DNA of 64,000 nucleotides, taken from Diphasiastrum complanatum (Eukaryota > Streptophyta > Lycopodiopsida > Lycopodiales > Lycopodiaceae). The position numbers were made by a program, and so were the translations under genes. The stretch covers positions 18,778,218 to 18,842,217 of the forward strand of contig CM055107.1 in NCBI GenBank assembly GCA_029204225.1, given 5' to 3'. The notes below the pieces were generated by a model that did no database searches, was not told where the DNA came from, and saw nothing but the letters and a program-made list of their open reading frames with translations. Below are positions 30,915 to 42,998 of this stretch, one piece after another (the first letter of the stretch is position 1; each line of letters starts with the position of its first letter).

Positions 30915-33729
30915 TGTAGTGCATTTTTCTGGTAAAAGTTTTAAAATTTCAGCAATTACAATCATTGATGCTGATTTTCTAGAAGAAAATGTTATAGATG
31001 TATCTCATATGTGCAAAATCTGCTATTATGCCACTTTTTACTGATATACAAATGTGGCTATGTTAAAGAGTAGCTATGAAATTCTATGGCATGTTCAAAT
31101 GTCATATTCAATTTTCAAATGACAGTTATATCAGACAAATTAGACATATTTTTACTACATTACTATTTATAGTAATTTTGTTAAATAGCAATAAGCTATT
31201 TTTAGCAACACTCGTAAGTGACTTTGATGAATGATAATATCGACAGTTGCTAAGTAGTTTTATTAAATGACAATTTTTTGCCATATTGTAATGATGAAAT
31301 GTACTTTATATCATGAATAATAAAAGATGCCCAGGTACCTTTAAGGCACTAACTTAAGTTTCAAGGAAAGGTCCTAAGGTTAAGGGTTCGACGACGTTCA
31401 GTTGCAGTTTCCAGTGAAGAGCAGTTTGTTACTGAAAGAAGCGAAATGAAAACGGCAGTTAAAAAAATTGTTGAGGCAAAGTACAGTGCAGACTCACAGT
31501 TCGAACTTGCCGGGTTGATGTTAGACAAGTTTCCGAGTTCGAAATATTGATATTTTGGTGATTTCCCTTGGTGGGGATGACGGTTGATTATACTGAGTGT
31601 CGGTTTGTATACAATGCTGAGTTGCCAGTTTTACGATGGTTCGTGTTGAATACGAAGTCACGAGTAATACAGGTAAGAATGTAAGAGGAAGTGATACTTA
31701 AGAGACAGTTTGACATCCGTGAAAAAAATCGGAGTTTCGAAAACAAGGAACTGGGAAAATGATTTTTGAAGGCCAACACTATGCAAAGAGTCCAAGGGTG
31801 AAATGGGCTTCCATCAAGGCAATGGCTCAAAAAGAAAGTTGGTTATGAAAAAGAAGGAGATGCATTCTACGTAGAGGAGAGAAGAGATTAGAGACTGTTC
31901 AAGCAAGAATTGTGTCAAGAGAGATGATCACAGAGCAGTCAGTCCCTCAGATTTCCATTGTGGAAGCAACCCAATGTGCTCATTGCTTAATGTTTGAAGT
32001 AATTACATACTGAATCTTTGTGAGAAAACTAAAGTGCAGATTGAAGACAAGGATCTTTTTGCACTCTGTTTACAGCTGTGGTGAACCAGCTCTGATGGTT
32101 GTTGTTGCACTAAATCTGAATTCTATTGAATATGTGAGAGTTGAAGAAGTGTGAAATATCATTGTGCCTGCTGCTCGCTGGAAGCCATTGCTACTTTCCA
32201 TCGTGAGAGAGAGGCGCGACTTGCTCCACATCGCGACTGAGAGCAGAATATTTTTACCACAGTAATGAGAGGGCAGTCAGCTGTGAAGTAGCCAGAATTC
32301 TACGACTGCCTCAGCCAGTGAAGAGACGCTGCCCTGAAAAACATCTGTGTTCTATGAAAAGGAGGTTTCATGAAGAAGAGAGGCAACCCTGTTTTGTGAA
32401 AGGGCGGCCACACTCCACCATCGCGACTTGCTCCATAAACTTGGTTCTGATCCACGCGACCCTGCTATGTGCTATCCCTGTGTATATTTGTGAAGGGTGA
32501 GAAGAACTGCACATCGCTGATCGCTGACTATCACGCGATCCAGACCATGCTCCCTGCTGGAAGGCTGACGCGCGACCTGCTTCACCATCGCGACCTGCTC
32601 CACCACCCGCGACCTGCTCCACGAGGCTGAAGGCCAATTTCTTGGATTTTTGGAAAACGAAGAAGATGACCCGGTAAAAATATTGATGGAACCGGCAGTC
32701 TGGCAGTAAAGTATGTGGGCTACTGAAGAAAAATGCAGAGTGAACCGGATGCCTGTTGAAGAAAGGACCTTAGCCTATGGACAGTCTCCTTGAAATTTAA
32801 GTCAGAGCATAAGGATCTGAGGTGAAATCATTTACCTTTTTACTGTATTTTTTTTCGTTTAATCATTTGGTTAAGCATGTAGACTGGTTTTCGGTTATTA
32901 TGAATACTAAGTATCTGTTTTTTATGAATCTAAAAAAAAAAATGGATTTATGTGCTCATATTGAACCTATAAACCAGAAGAGTATACAGTAAATGGTATG
33001 TTTTTACAGTCTAATGAATTACAGATTTACCTTCTGCTGTAAAAACTCCAGAAAATAAAGAACAATGAGATTTCGTTTTATAAGGGAATATTATATATGC
33101 TTTTCAAGAGTTAAAATTATTAAGGATTTTCAAATGGCTATAACTTCTAATTCGTAAGTCGGATGCGAAAGATCCAAAAAGGTAAATTGATCCTTAAAAC
33201 TCATAGAATTCATAAGATTGAGAAAAATGACTTTTAAAAGAATCTTATCATAAATTTCTCAGTTTGAGTGATGTGTAATGCTTAACAAATTTATAAGCAT
33301 GATAAATCAGCTATTGCTAATCCATTGAAAAACATGGAGAAGCTATCGCTCAAAGTGGTTGAAAAATACCATTAGAGCTATATATATATTATATATTTCC
33401 AAAACCACATACATTATCATGATAAAACCATTGAAAAAGATGCTCAAGCTTTCATAGATAAATCATGGCAATTGCATCAAAGATTGAATCAAATTAAGTT
33501 TGCTTGATTGGAGAGAATACAAGAATTAGTAAATGAAAAACATTTATATCATTGAAAAGAATATTTGAGATGGATTACTTATGAGGTGAATGGGTTCGAA
33601 CTTAAGTTTCCTTCTAGTACAATCTATGACAATATCTGAACTAGAAACCCAATGACTGGCTTCATAATCATACCAAAACCCCGCTATAGTGTTATGAACA
33701 CTATTAAGCAATACAACAAAGGTACCACA
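30915..33729 (+). mobile_element. 5' LTR of Ty3-type element X, 2.8 kb
   Basis: Begins TGTAGTGCATTTTTCTGG, as do the LTRs at 47442 (+) and 57202 (-), and ends ...GGTACCACA just before a primer-binding site. Its length is typical of Tat/Ogre-like lineages, not copia. The middle (about 31400-32650) differs from the Y LTR and carries GC-rich minisatellite-like repeats. The bases before it (CTTTC) do not match those after the 3' LTR (GTCCT), so no target duplication is visible. Short ORFs inside it are not supported. Confidence 0.8.
32210..32630. repeat. CGCGAC-rich minisatellite within the X 5' LTR
   Basis: The phrase CATCGCGACYTGCTCCA recurs at about 32219-32235, 32418-32435, 32583-32600 and 32603-32622. 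It makes a GC-rich island in AT-rich surroundings. The corresponding region of the Y LTR has a different minisatellite, and the X 3' LTR lacks most of it. Confidence 0.7.
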
Positions 33730-33736
33730 TGTTTTA

Positions 33737-33753
33737 TGGCGACCACAATGGGA
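33737..33753 (+). other. primer-binding site of element X
   Basis: TGGCGACCACAATGGGA lies 7 bp after the LTR end. It resembles the tRNA-Arg-type primer sites (TGGCGAC...GGGGA) of Ogre/Tat retrotransposons, which supports a Ty3-type call. The Y element has TGGCAACCACAACGGGA at the same position. Confidence 0.65.
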
Positions 33754-34540
33754 TTTAGATCCATGAAAGCCAGATACTCTAGTGGTATCCTAGTTCATAC
33801 TGTCATAGAGGATTTAGAAGGTTTACAAGTGATATCAATGCTCTTAATGCGATGGAAATTGGACAAATACGAAAGGGAAACATACATCTTGATGAAAAAG
33901 AAGAGAAAAAAAAATTGAATATTCCACATGGAATTGACCTCGTGAAATCATTTATATGTGTTTTGATTTTGAATGGACAATCATTATTTAATGATTGTAT
34001 AGATGAAAAATGAATGATTGTAACTGTTGATCATGATGGTAATGTGTGATAAAAATTGTTGTTTGGACTTGGTGATATTTGTGAGATGTGTGAGCAAGAT
34101 TGAATGTTTTCATGATTGAGTAGTACAACAGTTTCAAGATTTGTAGAAGAAGTAAGGTATAGTGTTGGATAGAGAGGTGTAGGTGTGAAGCCTACCCCCA
34201 CCATCCTAGCCTAGTGAGTGCCATCTTGAAGTAGACAAGGAAAGTCACTCAAGAGGGATCAAAATTGCATGTCTTGAATGAGTGTTATTCATACTTGATA
34301 AAATAAATAGATAAATAAATAATTTTGTGAAAAAAAGAAGAAGAAGAAAACACTTAGAAATGAAAGATGAAAAGAACTAGCTAAAAAAGCTATAAGTATT
34401 ACAAACTAATTAAGTCCAATTAAAAATTGAAATCAACCATTATCACCAAAGTTATAACTGAACAAAAAAATCATTTCTATGATCATTTCACAATAATTCA
34501 ATAGAACATTAAAAAAATAAAATAAAATAAAATAAAAACA
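33754..34540 (+). other. 5' leader of element X
   Basis: Untranslated leader between primer site and gag. It is conserved in Y at 53213-54009 in inverse orientation. It includes TACCCCCACCATCCTAGCC near 34190 and an A-rich stretch with AAATAAAATAAAATAAAA just before the gag start. No splice signals were assigned. Confidence 0.6.
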
Positions 34541-36532
34541 ATGTCAATGGATGAAGAAAGTGCTAGTCTACTCAATTGTAATGGAAATGAAGATGAAGAT
34601 GCAGATCTACATATTCAAAGATTCATGAATGTGTGTAGACAAAATTATGAAGAAGAAGATGATTATATGTTTAGATTATTTCCAGTAACATTGGATAATC
34701 TTGCTCTTGAATGGTATTCTATATTGAATCAAAAGAAAATTTGCAATTGGACAAAACTTAAAACAAGCTTCTTGGATAGATTTAGAAGATGGAATTACTC
34801 TACTAATATTATCAAACTACTAAGTGAAATTAAATTGAAACAAAATGAACCTATCAAAAGCTTTGTTGATAGAATCAATTGTTTGGCTAAAAGATTAAGT
34901 GAAAGACCAAGAGAAGAGTTTTTCTTATCTTGGTTTATATCAAGTTTACTTGATGACATAGCATATAGTATTATCTCAAAAGTTTCTAAGACTTTTGAGG
35001 AAGCTATCTCTAGGGTAGTTGCTATAGAACATGCTGATAAGATGATGACTGAAATAGAAGAACTTGATAAGAAGAGTTGAATAGATAGATCCTTGGATGA
35101 ATTTGACGTAGAAATCCCTTCCTACTATGCTACAGTATCATCTATTTCTAAAATTCTTATAGAAAATGAATCTTGTTATTTTGATGATCATATTCAAACA
35201 AATCAGCTTTTTAAAACTAAAGAAAATATTATGGTGCAAGAAGGATGTAGTAAAAATGTTGAGTATGACTATAAGATTGATCAATCGAATGAAATTATTG
35301 CTGTGATTGAAGAAAATAGTTGTTGTGAAGATACTCAAGATGTGGTGCATTCCATTGATGTCTACCCAGAACTGATGGAGTCTTTATATAATGATAATGA
35401 AAAACTGGATAATATATATGATGCTATAATTGATAAATATGCTATTGAGGAAGTAGAACAAGAAGGTCAATCAATTTTTGTTGATTCTAACTTTTTGCAA
35501 AGTCAATGTCTTTTTAAGGAAGAAATGATATCAAATGACATATGTATATCACAACTTGAAAGTCAAATATTATCATTATTAGATAATGATCAAGAAATTG
35601 ATGATAGTTTTGTTGGAGTAGAAGAATTCATAAAGAAAATCATTACCTCCAATATGGGTGGCATTGATGAAAGGTTTCAAGGTCAAAATATAACTTCCAT
35701 TCTTCCCAAGGAAAAAAATGATGACCCATCTGATTCAAAGAAAGAACAAAAGGATTTATCATCTAAGATGGATGAGTTACAAGTTGTTCATGAATGTGAT
35801 GAAGAGTTAGAATTAGAATTATCCAAATTGGATCACTCATCTTTGAAACTAATTAATAATGAGCTATATGAAGAAACTAATGTGAGAAACCAGAATGAAA
35901 GAGAAATAGAAGATTCTAAAAAAATAAACTCAATATACGATAATGAGATTTGTACCATGAATACAAATGAAAATGTTCTTCAAGAGTTTAGCCATTGGAA
36001 TAATTACTATGCTAATTCATTATATGGTACAAATATTGAAATATCAATTAATGATAAATTAGTGTTTACACTTGTGGATCAAAATGTTATACATGATAAA
36101 TTGATCAATGACATATCTACTAAAAAGGAACTGAATGAAAATATTCTTAATAAATATATGGTAAATGAATCTTTGGATGTATTACCATATCAATATAGTA
36201 TTATGTTATCATTTATAATTATAATACTCTATCAAAATTTTATGAACTCAGAAAAATATAACTACATACGAACATTAAAACCTCTAACTGACGAAATACT
36301 AAGAAAGCATGATAAGAGGTGGAGAAGTGATTATAACTACAAAAGAGCTAAAGATATTCAAAATAAAGTCTATGAAAAAAATGGTGAATATCAAAGAAAG
36401 TCCAAAAAAATCAATGGCTTTAAATATTACAACATTATTTGTAATAATTGGTATAATATGATATTAAGTCATCATACATATGAGATGCTTCATGATAATA
36501 ATCATAAGAAATATCCAAATAAATTGATATAA
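34541..36532 (+). CDS. element X gag fused to acidic ORF (one internal TGA)
   Basis: Codons 1-179 are a retroviral-type gag of Ty3 elements (Retrotrans_gag): LHIQRFMNVC, LALEWYSILNQKKICNWTKL, FLDRFRR, LSEIKLKQNEPIKSFVDRIN. A TGA at 35078-35080 ends it, but the following 484 codons continue in the same frame; in the second copy (38151) that codon is TGG. The rest is strongly acidic, with a hydrophobic stretch (SIMLSFIIIILYQNF) about 110 residues from the end and a basic, Tyr/Asn/Lys-rich C-terminus. No CCHC knuckle, protease, RT or integrase is present. The gag presumably packages element RNA; the acidic part is unrecognised. Confidence 0.75.
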
Positions 36533-36855
36533 TTATGATGATGTAGATGTATATAATATGATAGTTTTTTTGTCTTTTAAAAATACAACAAAAAAAAAAT
36601 CCTAAATTTGAAAGAATATAAAAAGACTATTAGAAAAATATATCTATTCGATATTGAAAAGAAGAAGAAAAAAGAAATCATATAAACGATGGCATGACAA
36701 TGAGATTATTTAGAAAAATGACTATCATCCAAAGTTGTTACCTTGATCAACTAGACACATAATTTGGCGACATATTTTAATATGTGAATGGAGGATTAAG
36801 AAATTTACGTATCAATGTGAACTTCATGTTTGAAATATATATGAGCAACCTATGA
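36533..36855 (+). other. sequence after the X ORF, first copy
   Basis: AT-rich downstream region repeated at 39605-39835. The first copy has ~70 extra bases (36775-36840) and ends with GAGCAACCTATGA, where copia sequence begins. The second copy has the same GAGCAACCTATGA at 39824. Confidence 0.6.
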
Positions 36856-38135
36856 CTTTGGATTTGACTTTGTCCTTGCTTGAGGATTGTTGATGTTGGT
36901 CCTTGCTCCTCCCTTTGTGCTTATCCTTGGCAAAGAGAGCTTTGCCATCATTATGAGTGAGAGAGAGCTTGTCCATCCTCAAGAGCTTGTTCTCTTGTCT
37001 TGATTCTTCTGAAATTAGCACACTTTGGAGAGCCTCCAAACTTGGTAGCTCCTCCTTAATGGCATAGGATTGGACAAGGTTATTAAATTCACTTCTCAAG
37101 CCATTGAGAATGATTTTAACTAGCTCATTTTGATTGATGGAATCACCAATACAAGCAAGTTCTCTATTAATATCCTCCACTCTCAAAACATAACTAGATG
37201 CACTCTCATCACTCTTTTGGCTACTTTGAAAGATTTCATTCCTAAGAGTGAGAAGCCTAGAGGTATTCTTAGCCTCATAGATAGTCTTGAGAAAATCCCA
37301 AGCTTCTTTGGATGTTGTACAAGTACCTATCTCCCTCAATATCTCATTAGAGACATTCATCTTAATGTAGTGGAGAGCCATCCTAGCTCTCTTTTTATAT
37401 TTTTGAACCTCTTGAAGAACTTGTGGTTCTTCTTCAAGGCCAAGAACTATGTCCATCACGTCTTGAAGGATCAAGATGGACTCCATCCTCATTTTCCAAA
37501 TTGAACAGATTGAAGTGGACAATCTTTCACTTGGCTCCAACAAGGATGAACCCATTGAAGACATTTGAAGTGAAGAAAACTCAAATGATGAACAATAAAT
37601 GTTGCTACACACTCTCAATAGGATCCAATAATAGAGTACTATATCCTCCTATGAAAGATCTTGCAACTATTTGTGAATTGATTCTCACTAGCTACACAAA
37701 TCTCTCTAAAACAAGATCTATTTCACATCAAATGGAGTATGGACAAAGTTAGGATCAAACACTCTTAGCACGTGTGAAGTACACTAAGAAACCAAATTTG
37801 ACTCAAATACAATGATATTGCATGAAAGGAAATAATCAGGTCTAGGTACCCTACCTAATCCTCTTCAAAAGCTTATAGCTTTTGAATGGCTCAACCAAAT
37901 GGAGAGAAACCGATTGCATCAAAAACTAGACAAAAATAGCTTCAAAACAAGCTATCAAGCAAGATAAATGGATCAAGCATGAGAGAGAACTTCCAAACTG
38001 AAATTGGATGTTCCTCACACGTGTCTGAGCACCTGATTCCGTATAGTACCAGGTCAGACCCAATCAATGTCCTTTTGATTTCTTTTGATCCAAAATTGAA
38101 CAAGATAGCTAGGAAAATGGGCCTTGACAAATTCT
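36856..38135 (-). pseudogene. copia gag and 5' leader fragment embedded in X
   Basis: The minus-strand frame from 37573 downward reads MSSMGSSLLEPSERLSTS, YIKMNVSNEILREIGTC, LTLRNEIFQSSQKSDESAS and LVKIILNGLRSEFNNLVQ. It is nearly the same as copy B's gag (41964-42660), and 37620-38135 matches its leader (41283-41930). It stops before the zinc knuckle. The orientation agrees with copia copy A (28018-30914), but the section linking the two is missing. Its ends coincide with the borders of the duplicated X segment. Confidence 0.9.
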
Positions 38136-38140
38136 AACTC

Positions 38141-39604
38141 AAGAAAAGTTGGATAGATAGATCCTTGGATGAATTTGATGTAGAAATCCCTTCCTACTAT
38201 GCTACAGTATCATCTATTCCTAAAATTCTTACAAAAAATGAATCTTGTTATTTTGATGATCCTATTCAAACAAATCAGCTTTTTAAAATTAAAGAAAATA
38301 TTATGGTGCAAGAAGGATATAGTAAAAATGTTGAATATGACTATAAGATTGATCAATCAAATGAAATTACTGCTGTGATTGAAGAAAACAATTGTTGTGA
38401 AGATACTCAAGATGTGGTGCATTCCATTGATGTCTATCCGGAACTGATGGAGTCTTTATATAATGATAATGGAAAACTGGAAAATATATATGATGCTATA
38501 ATTGATAAATATGCTATTGAGGAAGTAGAACAAGAAGGTCAATCAAATTTTGCTGATTCTAACTTGTTGCAAAGTCAATGGTTTTTTAAGGAAGAAATGA
38601 TATCAAATGACATGTGTATATCACAACCTGAAAGTCAAATATTACCATTATTAGATAATGATCAAGAAATTGATGATAGTTTTGTTGGAGTGGAAGAATT
38701 CATAAAGATAATCATTACTTCCAATATGGGTGGCATTGATGAAAGGTTTCAAGGTCAAAATATAACTTCCATTCTTCCCAAGGAAAAAAATGATGACCCA
38801 TCTGATTCAAAGAAAGATCAAAGGGATTTATCATCTAAGATGGATGAGTTACAAGTTGTTCATGAATAGGATGAAGAGTTAGAATTAGAATTATCCAAGT
38901 TGGATCACTCATCTTTGAAGCTGATTAATAATGAGCTATATGAAGAAACTAATGTGGAAAACCAAAATGAAAGAGAAATGGATGATTCTAAAAAAATAAA
39001 TTCAATATACGATAATGAGATTTGTACCAATAATATAAATGAAATTGTTCTTCAAGAGTTTAGCCATTGGAATAATGACTATGTTAATCTATTATATGGT
39101 ACGGATATTGAGATATCAATCGACGATAAATTAGTGGTTACACTTGTGGATCAAAATGCTATACATGATAGATTGATCAATGACATATCTACTAAAAAGG
39201 AACTGAATGAAAATAATTTTAATAAATATATGGTAAATGAATCTTTGGATGTATTACCATATGAATATAGTATTATGTTATCATTCATGATTATAATACT
39301 CTATCAAAATTTTATGAACTTAGAAAAATATAACTATATACGGGCGGTAAAACCTCTAACTAATGAAATACTAAGTAACCATGAAAAGAGGTGGAAAAGA
39401 GATTACAACTACAAAAGTGCTAAGGATATTCAGAATAAAATCTATGAAAAAAATGGTGAATATCAAAGAAAATCTAAAAAAATCAATGGTTTCAAATATC
39501 ACAAGATTATTTGTGATAAATGGTATAATATGATATTAAGTCATCATACATATGAGATGCTTCATGATAATTACCATAAGAAATATCCCAATAAATTGAT
39601 ATAA
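38141..39604 (+). pseudogene. second copy of the X acidic ORF
   Basis: Duplicates 35066-36532 at high identity, starting at the end of gag (AAGAAAAGTTGG, with TGG where the first copy has TGA) and running through the same C-terminal region. It has its own stop (TAG near 38867) where the first copy has TGT. The gag domain is not duplicated. The two frames on either side (38165-38869 and 38900-39604) are otherwise intact, and most differences from the first copy are single substitutions. Confidence 0.8.
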
Positions 39605-40471
39605 TTATGATGATGTAAATGATAGTTTTTTTCTTTCAAAAATACAAAAAAAAAACAAAAAATCCTAAATTTGAAACAATATAAAAAGACTATTAGAAAA
39701 ATATATCTATTCAAAATTGAAAAGAAAAAAAAAAATCACAAAAACGATGGTATGACAATGAGATTATTTAGAAAAATGACTCATCCAAAGTTGTTACCTT
39801 GATCAACTACACACCTTGAGCAACCTATGAATATATCGTTTCAATAGAATATACAATATGCAATGACAGCTTGAATGTAAGAACCAATACAAAATCAAAT
39901 ATAGTATGTGTTTTTGGATGAGATGTATTGATTTTAATGGTTATATCTTTACAAACTCAATTTGCCATATCTGTCAAATACCTATATTTTTTAAGCTTAT
40001 AGTAAGGAAAAGCTAGTGGTTCAACTACCATGAATTGAACAACTAACTTTAGTTTTATGACACAAATGTGTGAGAGGCTATCTTGAGAAAAATATTTCAT
40101 TTTATTTGAGAAAGATATAATATACATCTTGGAAGGTGATACACTTTATATGAAGATTGGAGGTAAAATATCCACACACATTACACTTGCATCATATAGA
40201 CATTGTGATGTATGCATCCATCCTATATAAAGACCGATATGTTGTATTTCATGCCTACTTGCATTATGCATTGATCTGAAGATGGGATGCAATGTTCCAA
40301 TGCCTTGGATGGGCATTTTTTTTGTTGAATAGTATCATGAGGGTGGTATTGATAGGAAATCTGAAGATTTGGAAGGGATAAAACATTACCAGTGGGGATG
40401 TGAGTGAAGAAAAAAAAAAAACACCTATTGATGATCATGGATCTATGTCAAAGACACATGTTGTTGCTGAA
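39605..40471 (+). other. internal 3' region of X before the copia insertion
   Basis: Continuation of element X after its second ORF copy. No pol motif is present. It ends with CTGAA at 40467-40471, the target duplication of copia copy B, and resumes at 46679. Confidence 0.6.
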
Positions 40472-41206
40472 TGTGAAGAATTGAAAAAGATTATCTATGT
40501 TAGATATAGGGGTCTTATGTTTTTACATCAAGCATCTAGGTGTAGGATGTTGATAGGAATAAATTTGGCATAGATGGCAAATTATGCATTTCCACTTGTA
40601 ATGTCACTATTGAGCCAAAATAGAGTAAGAGGCTAAACCCGTGCCAATTAGAGTGTAGACAAGTGTAAAGCTTTTGTTTGATGAATTCCAAGAGGTCCAA
40701 TAGGATTTAGAGGTGGAACCTTGTGAGGTCCAATAGGAAATTGAGGTATGCTTGAATATAGTCCAATAGAATTAAGAGGTGCATGGATCAATGGTCCAAT
40801 ATGATCAAGAGGTGACAAAGTATGGTCCAATCATAGTTAAGCATAGTGGTAGCTCGTGGATCTACTGCATCATTGTACTCCTCATTTTGGATCTAAATGA
40901 TTTGGTGATTTCATGGATTTTGTGAGTTATTGGATTTCTAGCTTTCTCTCTCTACCCGAGAGCTCATGATGCTTTTTCTCTCTCTACCCAAGGAGAGTAG
41001 CTTGTGTTTACTTAGATTATTTTTTGAATACTTCCCACACATGTGAGTGAGAGTTGGAAGTGATTGAATGCATGTAGTAGTGTGTTTTTGCCATAGATTC
41101 AAAGATAGATCTTGAATCTCAATCTAGTCTTGATCTTGGTGCATCTACACACCTTAGGAGATCACAACTACATGTAGTGGATAGTCCACATGTGTGAAAT
41201 TCAACA
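40472..41206 (+). mobile_element. 5' LTR of copia copy B
   Basis: Begins TGTGAAGAATTGAAAAAG and ends GTGTGAAATTCAACA, directly followed by the primer site. It matches the 3' LTR at 45942-46678 with few differences and the partial LTR at 52085-52619. CTGAA precedes it. The region around 40670-40830 repeats GGTCCAATAG(G/A)ATT-like phrases. The minus-strand ORF across that section is not a gene. Confidence 0.93.
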
Positions 41207-41222
41207 TGGTATCAGAGCCTAC
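41207..41222 (+). other. primer-binding site of copia copy B
   Basis: TGGTATCAGAGCCTAC immediately follows the LTR. It is the standard copia primer site complementary to the 3' end of initiator tRNA-Met. Confidence 0.9.
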
Positions 41223-41963
41223 CTAATATTACCATGCATTTTGATCCATCTAAGTGAAAATTTTTCATCAATCTTGAGCTAGAAGTTGTCAAGGCCCATT
41301 TTCCTAGCTATCTTGTTCAATCTTGGATCAAAAGAGATCAAAAGGACATTGATTGGGTATGACCTGGTACTATATGGAATCAGGTGCTCAGACACATGTG
41401 AGGAACATCCATTTTCAGTTTGGAAGTTCTCTCTCATGCTTGATCCATTTATCTTGCTTGATAGCTTGTTCTGAAGCTTTTTTTCTCTAGTTCTTTTATG
41501 CAATTAATTTCATTCCATTTGGCTGTGCCAATCAAAAGTTATAAGCTTCTGAAAAGGGTTAGGTAGGGCACCTAGACCTGGGTGGACACATTTGGTTTGG
41601 TCAAGAGATTGCTTGTTTGATCCAAAATCATAGTTGAATGCTTACCAATCTTATCTATATGTGATCTAGGCACTGTTTTGAGATCTTAGCCATTTTGTTT
41701 CATGCAATATCAGTGTATTTGAGTCAAATTTGGTTTCTTAGTGTATTTCACACGTGCTAAGAGTGTTTGATCCTAACTTTGCCTATACTCCATCATTTGA
41801 TGTGAAATAGATCTTGTTTTAGAGAGATTTGTGTAGCTAGTGAGAATCAATTCACAAATAGTTGCAAGATCTTTCATAGGAGGAGATAGTACTCTATTAT
41901 TGGATCCTATTCAGAGTGTGTAGCAACATTTATTGTTCATCATTTGAGTTTTCTTCACTTCAA

Positions 41964-42998
41964 ATGTCTTCAATGGGTTCATCCTTGTTGGAACCAAGTG
42001 AAAGATTGACCACCTCAAACTATTCAATTTGGAAAATGAGGATGGAGTCCATCTTGATCCTTCAAGACATGATGGACATAGTTCTTGGCCTTGAAGAAGA
42101 ACCACAAGTTCTTCAAGAGGTTCAAAAATATAAAAAGAGAGCTAGGATGGCTCTCCACTACATTAAGATGAATGTCTCTAATGAGATATTGAGGGAGATA
42201 GGTACTTGTACAACAACCAAAGAAGCTTGGCATTGTCTCAAGACTATCTATGAGGCTAAGAATACCTCTAGGCTTATCACTCTTAGGAATGAAATCTTCC
42301 AAAGTAGCCAAAAGAGTGATGAGAGTGCATCTAGTTATGTTTTGAGAGTAAAAGATATTCATAGAGAACTTGCTTGTATTGGTGATTCCATCAATCAAAA
42401 TGAGCTAGTTCAAGTCATTCTCAATGGCTTGAGAAGTGAATTTGATAACCTTGTCCAATCCTATGCCATTAAGGAGGAGCTACCAAGTTTGGAGGCTCTC
42501 CAAAGTGTGCTAATTTCGGAAGAATCAAGACAAGAGTACAAGCTCTTGAGGATGGACAAGCTTTCTCTCACTCATAATGATGGCAAAGCTCTCTTTTCCA
42601 AGGATAAGCACAAAGGGATGAGCAAGAACCAACATCAACAATCCTCAAGCAAGGACAAAGTCAAATCCAAAGACAAAGATGCGGAGGAAGATGATTCCTC
42701 TAATGCTTCATCATCCAAGCTCAAGAAGAAGAAGATCAAGTGCTTTTATTGTGGCAAGAAAGGTCATTATGCCACCAATTGCTTCAAGAAGAAGAATCAA
42801 CTCAAGCAAGCCAACATTACCAATGAGAAGGAAGACACTATTGCAAGTGATGGAGAGGGATCTCTTATGGTCTCTAGTTTCTCATCTACTCCTTTCAAGA
42901 AGGACGGCCTATGGTATATTGATAGTGGAGCCTCTTCACATATGTGTAGCTCCAAGGACTCTTTCTCTTCTATTGCACCTTATGATGGAGTCAAGTAA
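41964..42998 (+). CDS. copia copy B gag and protease start
   Basis: I start at 41964 (MSSMGSSLLEPSERL), the usual copia gag beginning, although the frame is open from 41916. UBN2-type gag (YIKMNVSNEILREIG, LVQVILNGLRSEFDNL) is followed by a lysine-rich segment and a CCHC zinc knuckle, CFYCGKKGHYATNCF, that binds RNA. The protease begins with LWYIDSGASSHMC, whose DSGA holds the catalytic aspartate. A TAA at 42996-42998 (VK*SIY) cuts the frame inside the protease. Gag packages the RNA; the protease matures the polyprotein. Confidence 0.92.
   Translation: MSSMGSSLLEPSERLTTSNYSIWKMRMESILILQDMMDIVLGLEEEPQVLQEVQKYKKRARMALHYIKMNVSNEILREIGTCTTTKEAWHCLKTIYEAKNTSRLITLRNEIFQSSQKSDESASSYVLRVKDIHRELACIGDSINQNELVQVILNGLRSEFDNLVQSYAIKEELPSLEALQSVLISEESRQEYKLLRMDKLSLTHNDGKALFSKDKHKGMSKNQHQQSSSKDKVKSKDKDAEEDDSSNASSSKLKKKKIKCFYCGKKGHYATNCFKKKNQLKQANITNEKEDTIASDGEGSLMVSSFSSTPFKKDGLWYIDSGASSHMCSSKDSFSSIAPYDGVK

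Noticed and set aside
41279-41503. ORFs in the copia leader (41279-41503 and 37942-38130)
   Set aside because: They are on either strand of untranslated leader sequence and show no conserved function.
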